The notes beneath the pieces are model-generated. The model was given only the letters and a program-made list of their open reading frames with translations. It was not told the origin of the DNA and did no database searches. 64,000 bases of DNA from Pseudomonas sp. MWU13-2100. GTDB taxonomy: Bacteria > Pseudomonadota > Gammaproteobacteria > Pseudomonadales > Pseudomonadaceae. The DNA lies in assembly GCF_023242365.1 (NCBI RefSeq), contig NZ_JALLIX010000004.1:124001-188000 (forward strand), in the 5' to 3' direction. Shown one piece after another: positions 10,364 to 19,442 of this stretch. Each line of letters begins with the position of its first letter. The stretch's first letter is position 1. The position numbers and the translations under genes are program-made.

Positions 10364-11903
10364 TGAGTCACTGGGAAATGTCCTGGAGCAGACCTTTTCC
10401 CGTATACGGGAAGCGACAGAGGCCTTTGTGCCGTCGCTGGCCCCCCAAGAGATCGGGCGGGTGCGTAGCGTCGCACCGGGGATCGCCAAGGTGTCCGGCC
10501 TGCCCAGTGTCGGCTTCGAGGAGGTGCTGATATTTCCGCGTGGGATCAAGGGCATCGCCTTCAATATCGACGAAGAGGAAATCGGCGTGGTCCTGCTCGG
10601 CGATTACTGGGAGCTGCAGGCCGGCGACCCGGTCAGGCGTGGCGGGCATGTCGTTGATATACCGGTCGGTGACGCGCTGCTCGGGCGCACCATCGATCCG
10701 ACGGGACGGCCCCTCGATGGCTTGGCGCCGCTACCACCTGGCTCGCGCCTGCCGCTGGAACGACCGGCCGCGCCGATCATGGACCGGGCTCCGGTCAGCG
10801 TCCCACTGCAAACCGGCATCAAGGTGATCGATGCGCTGATTCCGGTCGGGCGTGGGCAACGCGAACTGATTCTCGGCGATCGACAGACCGGCAAGACGAC
10901 CATCGCGCTCGATACCATCATCAATCAACGCGACAAGAACGTCGTCTGTGTCTATTGCGCCATTGGCCAGCGTGCCTCCGGCGTCGCCAAATTCATCGAC
11001 ACGCTACGGGAAAAAGGTGCCCTGCCCTACACCGTGGTAATCGTCAGCGAAGGCAACAACGCGCCCGGGCTGGCCTATATCGCCCCCTATGCCGCAACCA
11101 GCATCGCCGAGTACTTCATGGAGCAAGGCCGTGACGTGCTGGTGGTCTACGACGACCTGACCCAGCATGCGCAAGCCTATCGGGAACTGTCACTGCTGCT
11201 GCGCCGGCCCCCCGGACGCGAGGCTTTTCCTGGCGATATTTTCTATATCCATTCGCGTCTGCTCGAACGCAGCACGCATCTGCGCCCGGAACTCGGTGGG
11301 GGTTCACTGACCGCCTTGCCGATCATCGAAACCGCCGCCCAGGACATTTCCGCTTATATCCCGACCAATCTGATTTCCATCACCGACGGCCAGATCTATC
11401 TGTCGCCTTCACTTTTTGAACTTGGGGTGCTGCCGGCGGTGGATGTCGGCAAGTCGGTTTCACGGGTCGGCGGCAAGGCGCAAAGCGCTGCCTACCGTGC
11501 GGTCGCCGGCGACCTGAAGCTGGCCTATGCGCAGTTCGAGGAACTCGAAACCTTCGCCCGCTTTGGCGCCCACCTCGATGAGGCCACTCGCCAACTGATC
11601 GAGCATGGCCGGCGTATTCGCGCCTGCCTCAAGCAGCAGGAGCTCTCGCTCCTGTCGACCGCCGTGCAAATCACCGTTTTGCTGGCCTTGACCGCGGGAC
11701 TCTTCGATCCAGTCCCCCTGGCCCGCATGGTGGGGGCCGAGCAGGCCGTCTGGGCCGCGGCAGCCAAGCTTCCCGCCGCACTCGGCGCGAGTCTGGCAAG
11801 CGCCGAGAAACTGAGCGATGCCGACAAAAAGTTGATGACCGAACTCGCCCGGCAGGCCGTGGCGCGATTCCTGGCGGCGCCCGATGACCAGGTGCCGTCA
11901 TGA
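10356..11903 (+). CDS. atpA: N-type ATPase alpha subunit
   Basis: A 515-residue nucleotide-binding, non-catalytic subunit of the N1 hexamer. The Walker A is GDRQTGKT and the region around [28 protein letters not shown] is the canonical alpha signature. The C-terminal helical domain is complete. An N-terminal helix ([22 protein letters not shown]) is suited to contact the stalk. ATG 10356 is chosen because AAGGAAG precedes it and the codon overlaps the atpF stop; the frame extends to 10329 without a ribosome site. Its stop overlaps atpG as ATGA. Confidence 0.94.
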   Translation: MPDESLGNVLEQTFSRIREATEAFVPSLAPQEIGRVRSVAPGIAKVSGLPSVGFEEVLIFPRGIKGIAFNIDEEEIGVVLLGDYWELQAGDPVRRGGHVVDIPVGDALLGRTIDPTGRPLDGLAPLPPGSRLPLERPAAPIMDRAPVSVPLQTGIKVIDALIPVGRGQRELILGDRQTGKTTIALDTIINQRDKNVVCVYCAIGQRASGVAKFIDTLREKGALPYTVVIVSEGNNAPGLAYIAPYAATSIAEYFMEQGRDVLVVYDDLTQHAQAYRELSLLLRRPPGREAFPGDIFYIHSRLLERSTHLRPELGGGSLTALPIIETAAQDISAYIPTNLISITDGQIYLSPSLFELGVLPAVDVGKSVSRVGGKAQSAAYRAVAGDLKLAYAQFEELETFARFGAHLDEATRQLIEHGRRIRACLKQQELSLLSTAVQITVLLALTAGLFDPVPLARMVGAEQAVWAAAAKLPAALGASLASAEKLSDADKKLMTELARQAVARFLAAPDDQVPS

Positions 11904-12778
11904 GCGACACCGGCGCCAGCCTGCGGCGCAAGATCGCCAGTGCCGGCGATCTCGAATCCGTGGTGCGCACGATGAAAGCGATGGCGGCGTCGAACATCAG
12001 TCAATATGAGAACGCCGTGCGCTCGCTGGCGGACTATGACCGAACGGTGCAACTCGGCCTGCTGGCCTGTTTCCGCCAACGCCACGGCGGCGCCTTGGGC
12101 CGGCGCAAACAGCAGGACGCGGGGACGGTCTGTGCGGTGGTGTTCGGCTCCGATCAGGGACTGGTCGGCCAGTTCAACGATGTGCTCGCCGAGTTTGTCC
12201 TGGCAACGCTGGGCGCTTTACCGAACAAAAAAATGCTCTGGGTGGTTGGCGAGCGCATCCAATCACGCCTCGCCGACAGCCCATTGAGCATTTCCAGCGA
12301 CTTCATCCTGCCGAACGCCATCGTCGAGATCGCCCCCCTGGTCAGCCAGGTTCTGCTTGAGCTTGAAAGCCGACGCGAGCGAGGTGAAATCGATCAGGTC
12401 TACCTGTTTCACAACCGCCCCAAACCCGGGGCGCTCTACGAATCGGTCAGCCAGCGCATGCTGCCATTGGACGATGCCTGGCAGCGCCAGTTGGCCAGCA
12501 GGCCCTGGCCCACCAATAACCTTCCCGAAGTTCAGCAAAACGGCGAACAGGTGTTGCTCGCGTTTATTCGCGAGTATCTGTTTGTCTCGCTGTTCCGTAG
12601 CTGCGCGGAGTCGTTGGCCAGCGAAAATGCCAGTCGCTTGGCGGCCATGCAGCGGGCGGAGAAAAACATCGGCGAACTGCTGAAAACCCTGGGGGACGAT
12701 TTTCACCGACTCCGCCAGGACACCATCGACGAAGAGCTGTTCGATGTGGTTTCCGGCTTCGAGGCCTACGACCACTGA
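11900..12778 (+). CDS. atpG: N-type ATPase gamma subunit
   Basis: Central-stalk subunit of 292 residues. The N-terminal helix ([27 protein letters not shown]) and the C-terminal helix ([22 protein letters not shown] ... [16 protein letters not shown]) are the two long coiled-coil arms that rotate inside alpha3beta3. The last part matches the ITxELxEIVxGAEA motif of gamma subunits. The start ATG overlaps the atpA stop. Only 7 bp separate its stop from the convergent glgP stop, so the two transcripts must either overlap or terminate inside coding sequence. Confidence 0.92.
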   Translation: MSDTGASLRRKIASAGDLESVVRTMKAMAASNISQYENAVRSLADYDRTVQLGLLACFRQRHGGALGRRKQQDAGTVCAVVFGSDQGLVGQFNDVLAEFVLATLGALPNKKMLWVVGERIQSRLADSPLSISSDFILPNAIVEIAPLVSQVLLELESRRERGEIDQVYLFHNRPKPGALYESVSQRMLPLDDAWQRQLASRPWPTNNLPEVQQNGEQVLLAFIREYLFVSLFRSCAESLASENASRLAAMQRAEKNIGELLKTLGDDFHRLRQDTIDEELFDVVSGFEAYDH

Positions 12779-12785
12779 ACTGGCC

Positions 12786-15287
12786 TCAACGTTGCCATGC
12801 GATCAGTGCGTTTTCCGCCGGCAGAAAGGCCTCCGGGTGCCAGGCGCGCACCCGTGGGGTGTAATCATCCAGGGGCCGCGTGGCAGCCAGCGAGAGGGAA
12901 AAGATATAGCCGTGGACGCTGCCGGGAATCGGGCCGGTGGCATTCATCGGCAGGCATTGCGCCGGGAACTCGTCGCGCGGGGCAGCACAAAGTTCTACCC
13001 TTACCCATTCCAGGGCGATCTCCCCCAGATAGACGGGCACGCTGATATGTAGCCGAGCGCCGTCAAGACTCGCATCGAGCGTTCCAAAATGTATTTTGTC
13101 CCATCCCGCGGTCAATCCCGTCTCCCACACCAGAAGCTCGCGTGCGAGCCCGGCCTGGTCCTCGCGGCGGCGGCGGAACGCTCGAATCGCTGGTTGGTAA
13201 AAACCATCCAGGTATTCGAGCAGCATGCGGTTACTGCTGAACTGCGGCCCCAGTTGCGACATGCTGGCACGCATGCGTTGCACCCAGGCACGGGGAATGC
13301 CCTGGGTGTCGCGGGCGTAGAAGGATGGCACCACGGCATCCTCGAGCAGGCGATACAAGCACTCGGCATCGGCCACATCGTCGCTGGGCGCGTCAGTGCC
13401 GATGGCCCAGCCGCAATCGGGCCGGTAGGCCTCCGCCCACCAGCCGTCGCGTTCGGACAGGTTCAATCCGCCATTGACCAATACCTTCATGCCGCTGGTG
13501 CCGCAGGCTTCCCAGGGGCGTCGCGGCGTATTGATCCAGACATCGACGCCCTGTACCAGGTGCTGGGCCAGTTCGAGGTCATAATCTTCCAGGAACACCA
13601 CGTGCCGGCGCAGACCGGGACAATGAACGAATTCCATCCAGGCCTGGATCAGTTGCTTGCCCTGCTCGTCATCGGGATGGGCCTTGCCGGCGATGATCAG
13701 TTGAACCGGACGCTGCTCATCGGTGAGCAGACGTCGCAGGCGCTGCGGGTCATGCAGCAACAGGTTCGGGCGCTTATAGTCGGTGAAGCGCCGGGCGAAA
13801 CCGAGCGTGAGGCAGTTGGGATCGAGCACCTGCGCGGCCTCTGCAACCCGTTGCGCGGACTCGCCACGCTGCCCGAGATGCCAGGCCAGACGCTGGCGCG
13901 CGTACTTCACCAGATCAAGGCGTTGCTCGCCGGCCATGGTCCACAGGGCCTTGTCGTCACTGTTGGAAAGTGGCCCCGGGAGCGACTCCACGCTACCGAG
14001 CCAGCGCTCCTTGCCACAACTGCTGGTCCACAGGTGATCGGACCACACGGAGTCCCAGGAAGGCACATGGACGCCGTTGGTCACATGCCCCACGGGTATT
14101 TCCTGAAATGGCCAGCGTGGATAGAGACCGCTGAACAGTCGACGACTGACCTCGCCATGCAGGCGACTGACTGCATTGCACTGGGCACAGCCACGCAGGG
14201 CGAGAAAAGCCATGTTGAACGGCTCGTTGTCGTCCAGCGGATCACGCCGGCCCAATGCCAGCAGTTCGCGCAATGAAATATCACCGTCTTCAAGGTAGCC
14301 GCGGGCGTACTTGCCGATCAGCGCGGCGGGAAAGACATCAAACCCCGCCGCCACCGGCGTATGCGTGGTGAAGACATTGCCGGCACGCGTGGCCCACCAG
14401 GCTTCCCGGAACGATATGCCCATCTTGCGCATGAAGCAGCGGGCACGCTCCAGCACCAGCAAGGCGGCATGGCCTTCGTTCAGATGGCACACGTCCACGT
14501 CAATCCCCAGGGCCTCGAGCACCGTCCAGCCGCCGATACCGAGCACCACTTCCTGGAGCAGACGCATTTCCGAACCGCCGCCGTACAATTTGGAGGTGAT
14601 CCCGCGGTCGCCGGCGCCATTGAGCAGATCGTTACTGTCCAGCAGATACAGGCGCGTACGTCCGACGATGGCCTGCCACACCCGCAAATACAATGTGCGG
14701 CCCGGAAGCTCCAGCGCAACTTTCAGCCAGGCGCCGTCGCTGCCGATGGCCGGCTGGATCGGCAGGCTGGTCGGGTCGTTATAGGGATAGGCCTCATGCT
14801 GCCGACCGGCCAAGTCGATGCTTTGCCGAAAATAGCCTTCCTGATAGAGCAAGCCCACTCCGACTACCGGAGCGCCCAGGTCGCTGGCCGTCTTAAGATA
14901 ATCCCCGGCCAGCACACCGAGTCCGCCGGCGTAGAGCGGAAAGGCCTCGCTCAGACCGAACTCCATGCTGAAGTAAGCGATCCGCGCCGACTCGGCGGGC
15001 GCCGGCAGTTGGGCATACCAGCCCGGCTCGCCGAGATAGCGCCGGTGCTCTTCGATGGCCTGCGCGAACTTGTGCGAGAACGAGGCATCCCGGCAGAGCT
15101 CCTCAAAACGCTGCGGCGACGCGTTCTGCAGGATCATCCAGGGATTATGGGTACGTTCCCATAGCATCGGATCAATCGCTTTCCAGAGATCGTCGAGCGC
15201 ATGATTCCAGGTCCAGCGCAGGTTGAGCGCCAGCTCGGTCAATATGAAGAGTTGCTCCGGTAACTCGCGTGGCAAGAACGCGTACAC
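12786..15287 (-). CDS. glgP: Alpha-glucan (glycogen/maltodextrin) phosphorylase
   Basis: Releases glucose-1-phosphate from alpha-1,4-glucan with phosphate and pyridoxal phosphate. The 833-residue protein belongs to the archaeal/bacterial alpha-glucan phosphorylase group with an N-terminal DUF3417 region (LPEQLFILTELALNLRWTWNH). It has YFSMEFGLSEAFPLYAGGLGVLAGDYLK and the PLP-lysine motif EACGTSGMKVLVNGG. The start is GTG with GAGG 7 nt upstream. It lies 24 nt downstream of the usp gene, so both probably come from one promoter with an Anr-like box. It would mobilise the glycogen made by glgA. Confidence 0.92.
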   Translation of the reverse strand: MYAFLPRELPEQLFILTELALNLRWTWNHALDDLWKAIDPMLWERTHNPWMILQNASPQRFEELCRDASFSHKFAQAIEEHRRYLGEPGWYAQLPAPAESARIAYFSMEFGLSEAFPLYAGGLGVLAGDYLKTASDLGAPVVGVGLLYQEGYFRQSIDLAGRQHEAYPYNDPTSLPIQPAIGSDGAWLKVALELPGRTLYLRVWQAIVGRTRLYLLDSNDLLNGAGDRGITSKLYGGGSEMRLLQEVVLGIGGWTVLEALGIDVDVCHLNEGHAALLVLERARCFMRKMGISFREAWWATRAGNVFTTHTPVAAGFDVFPAALIGKYARGYLEDGDISLRELLALGRRDPLDDNEPFNMAFLALRGCAQCNAVSRLHGEVSRRLFSGLYPRWPFQEIPVGHVTNGVHVPSWDSVWSDHLWTSSCGKERWLGSVESLPGPLSNSDDKALWTMAGEQRLDLVKYARQRLAWHLGQRGESAQRVAEAAQVLDPNCLTLGFARRFTDYKRPNLLLHDPQRLRRLLTDEQRPVQLIIAGKAHPDDEQGKQLIQAWMEFVHCPGLRRHVVFLEDYDLELAQHLVQGVDVWINTPRRPWEACGTSGMKVLVNGGLNLSERDGWWAEAYRPDCGWAIGTDAPSDDVADAECLYRLLEDAVVPSFYARDTQGIPRAWVQRMRASMSQLGPQFSSNRMLLEYLDGFYQPAIRAFRRRREDQAGLARELLVWETGLTAGWDKIHFGTLDASLDGARLHISVPVYLGEIALEWVRVELCAAPRDEFPAQCLPMNATGPIPGSVHGYIFSLSLAATRPLDDYTPRVRAWHPEAFLPAENALIAWQR

Positions 15288-15311
15288 GTCGACACCTCAA
15301 GGCAATGATAA

Positions 15312-16217
15312 TCAGATCAGCGCTCTGACCGCGAGAATGCTGCCCGGCACCGAATACAGTGCCCGCTCGGTATTGCTACCGATCAATCTATCGACCCCCA
15401 CCCGATGCACCGTTCCCATCACCACCACATCGGCCAGGTACTCTTTGACAAACTCACTGATCACCGGTACCGGCAGTCCCATGACAAAATGTCGCCGGTC
15501 GGGTGGGATATCATAGCGATCAGCCAGGGTGACAAAAGCCAGGTGCAGGGATTCACGCAACTCCTCGATAAAGTCCTCGCCCCAGCCACCCTGGATCAGC
15601 GGCGCATCGCCATTGAAGGCTGGCGACAAGTCATAGGCGTAAAGCAGATGAAGTGGAACATCGCATTGCAAGGCCAATGTGTTGGCGGTATGAATGATCG
15701 TGTCATTCAGACCACTGATTTGTGTCGATGGATCGAGGGGGTCGACCGCGGCCACGACCCGGTGTGGCAGCCCATAACGAGCCTGATTGACTAAATGTAC
15801 GGGAATCGGACATTCGCGCAGCAAGTGACAATCGAGTGGTGTGATAAACACTCGCTTGAGTAGCAATTCCATGGTGACATCCTTGATCAACAGATCGGGC
15901 TTGAGCTCTTCGATCGTCTGCAAGATGTCCAGCAGCGGATGGGTCGTACAGATCACTTGCACCGTCACCTCCAACCCCTGGCCCCTGAGCCGTTCAACCT
16001 CATCAGCCTCCCAGCGACGATAGCGGCGCAGATAACGTTGTTGATCGATTTCGCCGTCATTCCCTTGCCAAAAATGAACCATCGGCAGAGGTCCGACAAT
16101 GGCCCGTATATCCAACGCCGCGCCGCTTGCCTTGGCCAACGCGAAAGCACGACGCATCGCCGGCGACTGCTGCTGGGTTCCATCGACGATCAATAATAAA
16201 CGTTGATATTGACCCAT
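15312..16217 (-). CDS. Tandem universal stress protein
   Basis: A 301-residue protein with two Usp domains (about residues 3-145 and 150-300), as in UspE. The second domain ends with a good ATP-binding motif, G-T-V-H-R-V-G then GSNTERAL. The first domain has a degenerate loop. Usp proteins of this size in Pseudomonas are often Anr-dependent and aid survival without oxygen; that is family knowledge. ATG 16217 is chosen because GAGG precedes it by 7 nt; the frame continues upstream without a site. It comes first in an operon with glgP, and an Anr-like box lies about 80 bp upstream. Confidence 0.88.
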   Translation of the reverse strand: MGQYQRLLLIVDGTQQQSPAMRRAFALAKASGAALDIRAIVGPLPMVHFWQGNDGEIDQQRYLRRYRRWEADEVERLRGQGLEVTVQVICTTHPLLDILQTIEELKPDLLIKDVTMELLLKRVFITPLDCHLLRECPIPVHLVNQARYGLPHRVVAAVDPLDPSTQISGLNDTIIHTANTLALQCDVPLHLLYAYDLSPAFNGDAPLIQGGWGEDFIEELRESLHLAFVTLADRYDIPPDRRHFVMGLPVPVISEFVKEYLADVVVMGTVHRVGVDRLIGSNTERALYSVPGSILAVRALI

Positions 16218-16293
16218 CACACACCTCGGTTCGACGCCAGAGTTCAAGTACCGGCACACCTCCAAGACTGCGCCCGCAGCCCCCTCCCCCAGT

Positions 16294-16307
16294 TTGATTT
16301 AGCTCAA
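16294..16307 (-). promoter_or_regulatory. FNR/Anr-type box upstream of usp-glgP
   Basis: On the minus strand the site reads TTGAGCTAAATCAA, matching TTGAT-N4-ATCAA at 9 of 10 positions. It is the third such box in this window. I see no clear -10 at the ideal class II distance, so the exact start site is uncertain. Confidence 0.55.
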
Positions 16308-16371
16308 GCACGAGGCAATGAATGCCTGCCAGCACGAGTCTCTGAGCCATTCCGTGAACCGCGGCCATATG

Positions 16372-16640
16372 TCAGACGGTTTGCCGTCGTCCACCTACGG
16401 TGAAACGCTCCTCCCAGGCCTTTTCGTAATCTTCACGAGAAAAATCGTCAGGGGACACGCCCTGCTCGAATGCCCTGAACACCTCCCTGGCGTAACGCAG
16501 GTTTTTCGGGCACATAGGTGCCGCGGGCACGTACATGACGTTCCCCCAGCCTTGTTGATTGTCCACGGGCGCAACGCTATGGATTACATCGCAATGCCAC
16601 CAAACCGAGTCGCCGGCCTGAACATCCGATGGAATGCCGA
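16372..16640 (-). pseudogene. C-terminal remnant of a DUF1479 (YbiU-like) protein
   Basis: Reading the minus strand from about 16640 to the stop at 16372-16374 gives a continuous tail that fits the end of DUF1479 proteins: IPSDVQAGDSVWWHCDVIHS, then VAPVDNQQGWGNVMYVPAAP, then the FRAFEQGVSPDDF and YEKAWEERF segments. The roughly 330 residues expected before this are absent, and no start or ribosome site is present. DUF1479 proteins are predicted Fe(II)/2-oxoglutarate-type oxygenases. This copy cannot be functional. Confidence 0.75.
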
Positions 16641-16750
16641 TACGCTGACGCAGGCCATCTCGGCCAACGCGGGAATAGCGAGTGCATGTGCATAGTGGCC
16701 ATGCACGTATTCCAGGACTCGGTGGATCCGCGCGAATAGCGTCCAGGAGG
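16620..16750 (-). pseudogene. Helix-turn-helix remnant of an AraC-family regulator
   Basis: In a different minus-strand frame that overlaps the DUF1479 remnant, the translation reads RIHRVLEYVHGHYAHALAIP followed by ALAEMACVSVSAFHRMF. This is the first HTH of AraC-type regulators. The frame then runs into the DUF1479 sequence and stops at 16584. Upstream it runs into the mmsA 3' end without AraC homology. Only about 45 residues remain. The two fragments lie almost head to tail, as expected after a deletion joined two genes. Confidence 0.65.
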
Positions 16751-16794
16751 TATCAACCTCCGTGGGTACTTTCTCGTAACGCTTGAGACTCAGA

Positions 16795-18294
16795 TCACTT
16801 TGAGACAGGCATCGCAAACTCGGCCCCCTGTTCAATGCTCTCCGACCAGCGCTGCATGATCGACTTCTGCTTGGTGTAGAAGCGCACGCCCTCCTCTCCA
16901 TAAGCGTGCATGTCACCGAACAGGCTTTTCTTCCAGCCGCCAAAGCCATGCCAGGCCATCGGCACCGGAATTGGCACGTTGATGCCGACCATGCCCACTT
17001 CGATACGGCGGGCGAATTCGCGGGCGACATTGCCGTCGCGGGTGAAACAACTGACGCCATTGCCGAACTCATGTTCGTTGACCAATTTCAACGCTGCGAC
17101 GAAGTCAGGTACGCGCACGCAGGCCAGGACCGGGCCAAAGATCTCTTCGCGGTAGATACTCATCTCGGCGGTGACGTGGTCGAAGAGTGTCGCCCCCAAC
17201 CAGAATCCGTTCTCCAGGCCTGGCTCGGCCGGTACAAAGTCCCGGCCATCGAGCAGCAACTGCGCGCCAGCCTCCACGCCTTGAGCAATGTAACCGCTGA
17301 TTCGCTCACGGGCGGCCCGCGAAACGATCGGCCCCATCTCCGCCTTCAGGTCGCGGCCGTCGGTGATGTTCAACTCACGACCGCGCCGGGTCAGTGCCGC
17401 GACCACCTGGTCCGCCACATCGCCGACCAGGACCGCCACCGAGATGGCCATGCAACGTTCGCCGGCGCTGCCGAACGCGGCACCGATCAGCGCATCGACG
17501 GTACGCTCGATATCCGCATCGGGCATGACGACCATGTGGTTTTTCGCGCCGCCCAGGCCTTGCACGCGTTTACCGTGACGAGCGCCGGTTTCGTAGATGT
17601 ATTGGGCGATAGGCGTGGAACCCACGAAGCTGATCGCCTTGACGTCGGGGTGCCCGATCAGTGCATCAACTGATTCCTTGTCGCCCTGCACGACGTTGAA
17701 GACACCTTTGGGCAACCCGGCTTCGCGAAGCAACTCAGCCATGAACAGCGCGGCGCTCGGATCAGTCGGGCTCGGTTTGAGAATGAAGGTATTACCGGCA
17801 GCGATGGCAACCGGGTACATCCACATGGGCACCATCACCGGGAAGTTGAAGGGCGTGATACCGGCGACAACACCCAGCGGCTGGCGCATGGTCCAGTTAT
17901 CCATGCCTCGGGACACCTGGTCGGAATGATCGCCCTTGAGCAGGTTTGGAATACCACAGGCGAACTCCAGAATATCGATACCACGGTCCACTTCACCCTG
18001 GGCGTCAGTGAAGACCTTGCCGTGCTCGGCGACGATAATGCGGGCCAGATCGTCCTTGCGCATGCGCAGCAGGTGCAGGTACTGGAAAAGTACCCGCGCA
18101 CGGCGGATGGGTGGAGTATCGCTCCACGCCGGGAACGCCGCCTTGGCCGCCTCGACAGCTTCGCAAACGGTCTGGCGGCTCGCCAGCGCAACGCGCCCGG
18201 TCACCTCACCCGTGGCTGGGTTGTAGACGTCCTGATAGCGATCATCGCGGGAAACGCGTTGATCATTGATGAAATGCTCGATCGAGGGGGTCAT
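16795..18294 (-). CDS. mmsA: CoA-acylating methylmalonate-semialdehyde dehydrogenase
   Basis: Oxidises methylmalonate or malonate semialdehyde with NAD+ and CoA to propionyl-CoA or acetyl-CoA (valine, beta-alanine or inositol catabolism). The 499-residue ALDH-superfamily protein has the family's NAD-binding [15 protein letters not shown] segment, [12 protein letters not shown], and the catalytic cysteine in [12 protein letters not shown]. MmsA enzymes lack the general-base glutamate of other ALDHs, and here [10 protein letters not shown] replaces ELGGKN, as expected. ATG 18294 gives the usual N-terminus. No mmsB follows it; a LysR gene diverges from it. Confidence 0.92.
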   Translation of the reverse strand: MTPSIEHFINDQRVSRDDRYQDVYNPATGEVTGRVALASRQTVCEAVEAAKAAFPAWSDTPPIRRARVLFQYLHLLRMRKDDLARIIVAEHGKVFTDAQGEVDRGIDILEFACGIPNLLKGDHSDQVSRGMDNWTMRQPLGVVAGITPFNFPVMVPMWMYPVAIAAGNTFILKPSPTDPSAALFMAELLREAGLPKGVFNVVQGDKESVDALIGHPDVKAISFVGSTPIAQYIYETGARHGKRVQGLGGAKNHMVVMPDADIERTVDALIGAAFGSAGERCMAISVAVLVGDVADQVVAALTRRGRELNITDGRDLKAEMGPIVSRAARERISGYIAQGVEAGAQLLLDGRDFVPAEPGLENGFWLGATLFDHVTAEMSIYREEIFGPVLACVRVPDFVAALKLVNEHEFGNGVSCFTRDGNVAREFARRIEVGMVGINVPIPVPMAWHGFGGWKKSLFGDMHAYGEEGVRFYTKQKSIMQRWSESIEQGAEFAMPVSK

Positions 18295-18427
18295 GGCAAT
18301 GGGTCCAGGTTGAGAGTCGGGCCGGCAGCGTTGCAAGCCAGCGGTGAAACTCACGATAGGCTTTCAGTTTGTTCAAAACCAGAGCAGAATCCAGAACTGA
18401 TTGTGCATTTATGAGAACAATAAAATC

Positions 18428-19372
18428 GTGGAAAAATCTGAAATCGAAGGGCTCTGGAGCCATATCCACTGGCTATCGGTACTGGAGGAACAGGGCACCT
18501 ATACTGCGGCGGCGACACGCCTGGGTGTCAGTAAATCCGCAGTCAGCCAACGTATCAGCGATCTTGAAAAGGCCACCGGCACACGCCTGGTGACCCGCAC
18601 CACACGCAGCGTGCGGCTTACCGATGCCGGGCTGTCATTGACCCGGGAAGTGCGCAGCGCCTATGAGCAGATTGCCCGCAGTTTTTCCTCGGTGCGGGAC
18701 TCGGCCGGGGAAATCCGCGGCCTGCTACGTCTGACCGCGCCCGTTGCCTTCGCCCGGCAGCAACTGGTGCCTCACCTCGCTGAATTCCTCCAGCAGTACC
18801 CGCAGGTGCGCATTCAGCTGGATGTTTCCGATGCCCTGAGTTCACTGGCCGCCGAGGGATATGACCTGGCAGTGAGGCATGGTTTCCAGGTACCGGAAAC
18901 ACATGTGGCCTGGAAGCTCTGCGACACCGCTTCCGTGCTCGTCGCCACCCGGGAATACCTGCAGCGCGAGGGTGAACCCCGAGAGCCTGGAGAGCTCCCC
19001 GCACACAATTGTCTGTATTACCCACGCGGCACTGATCAGCCCGCCTGGACCTTCGAACGAACCAAACGAAGCGCAAAAGATGTAGAACGCATCACGGTGC
19101 CCATCACCGGCAGCTTTGCCACCAACAACAGCGAAGCGTTGCGCGACTCGGCGCTCAGTCATCTGGGCATCGCCCTGCTACCTGACTTCAGCGCCCATGC
19201 CGCGCTGTCCAGCGGCAAGCTGGTGCAGGTGCTCAGGGGCTGGACGTTGACGGGGGCCTTCGCCGACGAGATTTATCTCATCCGCCCCTACTCGCCCCAT
19301 GTCCCTAAATCGGTGACGGCTTTGGTCAGTTACTTGAAGCAGAAGCTGTCAGGCGGATTTCAAACCGTGTGA
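18428..19372 (+). CDS. LysR-family transcriptional regulator
   Basis: A 314-residue regulator divergent from mmsA, which it probably controls. The N-terminal winged HTH (WLSVLEEQGTYTAAATRLGV, SKSAVSQRISDLEKATGTRL, VTRTTRSVRLTDAG) is typical. The C-terminal part is the LysR substrate-binding domain of the CrgA/PA2206-like group (RGLLRLTAPVAFARQQLVPHL). GTG 18428 is the preferred start because the remaining upstream codons resemble leader sequence. An A-rich stretch, AACAATAAAA (18416-18425), directly precedes it and fits a Crc/Hfq CA motif. The inducer cannot be read from sequence. Confidence 0.85.
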   Translation: MEKSEIEGLWSHIHWLSVLEEQGTYTAAATRLGVSKSAVSQRISDLEKATGTRLVTRTTRSVRLTDAGLSLTREVRSAYEQIARSFSSVRDSAGEIRGLLRLTAPVAFARQQLVPHLAEFLQQYPQVRIQLDVSDALSSLAAEGYDLAVRHGFQVPETHVAWKLCDTASVLVATREYLQREGEPREPGELPAHNCLYYPRGTDQPAWTFERTKRSAKDVERITVPITGSFATNNSEALRDSALSHLGIALLPDFSAHAALSSGKLVQVLRGWTLTGAFADEIYLIRPYSPHVPKSVTALVSYLKQKLSGGFQTV

Positions 19373-19411
19373 TCGCGTCGGCGATGATCCGTTATTGATG
19401 GCGCTTGGACT

Positions 19412-19432
19412 GCGGCCCACGCACTGGGCCGC
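19412..19432. terminator. Possible bidirectional terminator hairpin
   Basis: A perfect 7-bp inverted repeat (GCGGCCC, loop ACGCACT, GGGCCGC) lies between the convergent LysR and MMPL stops. It lacks a U-tract on either strand, so termination efficiency is uncertain. Confidence 0.4.
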
Positions 19433-19442
19433 GGTTCTCGCA

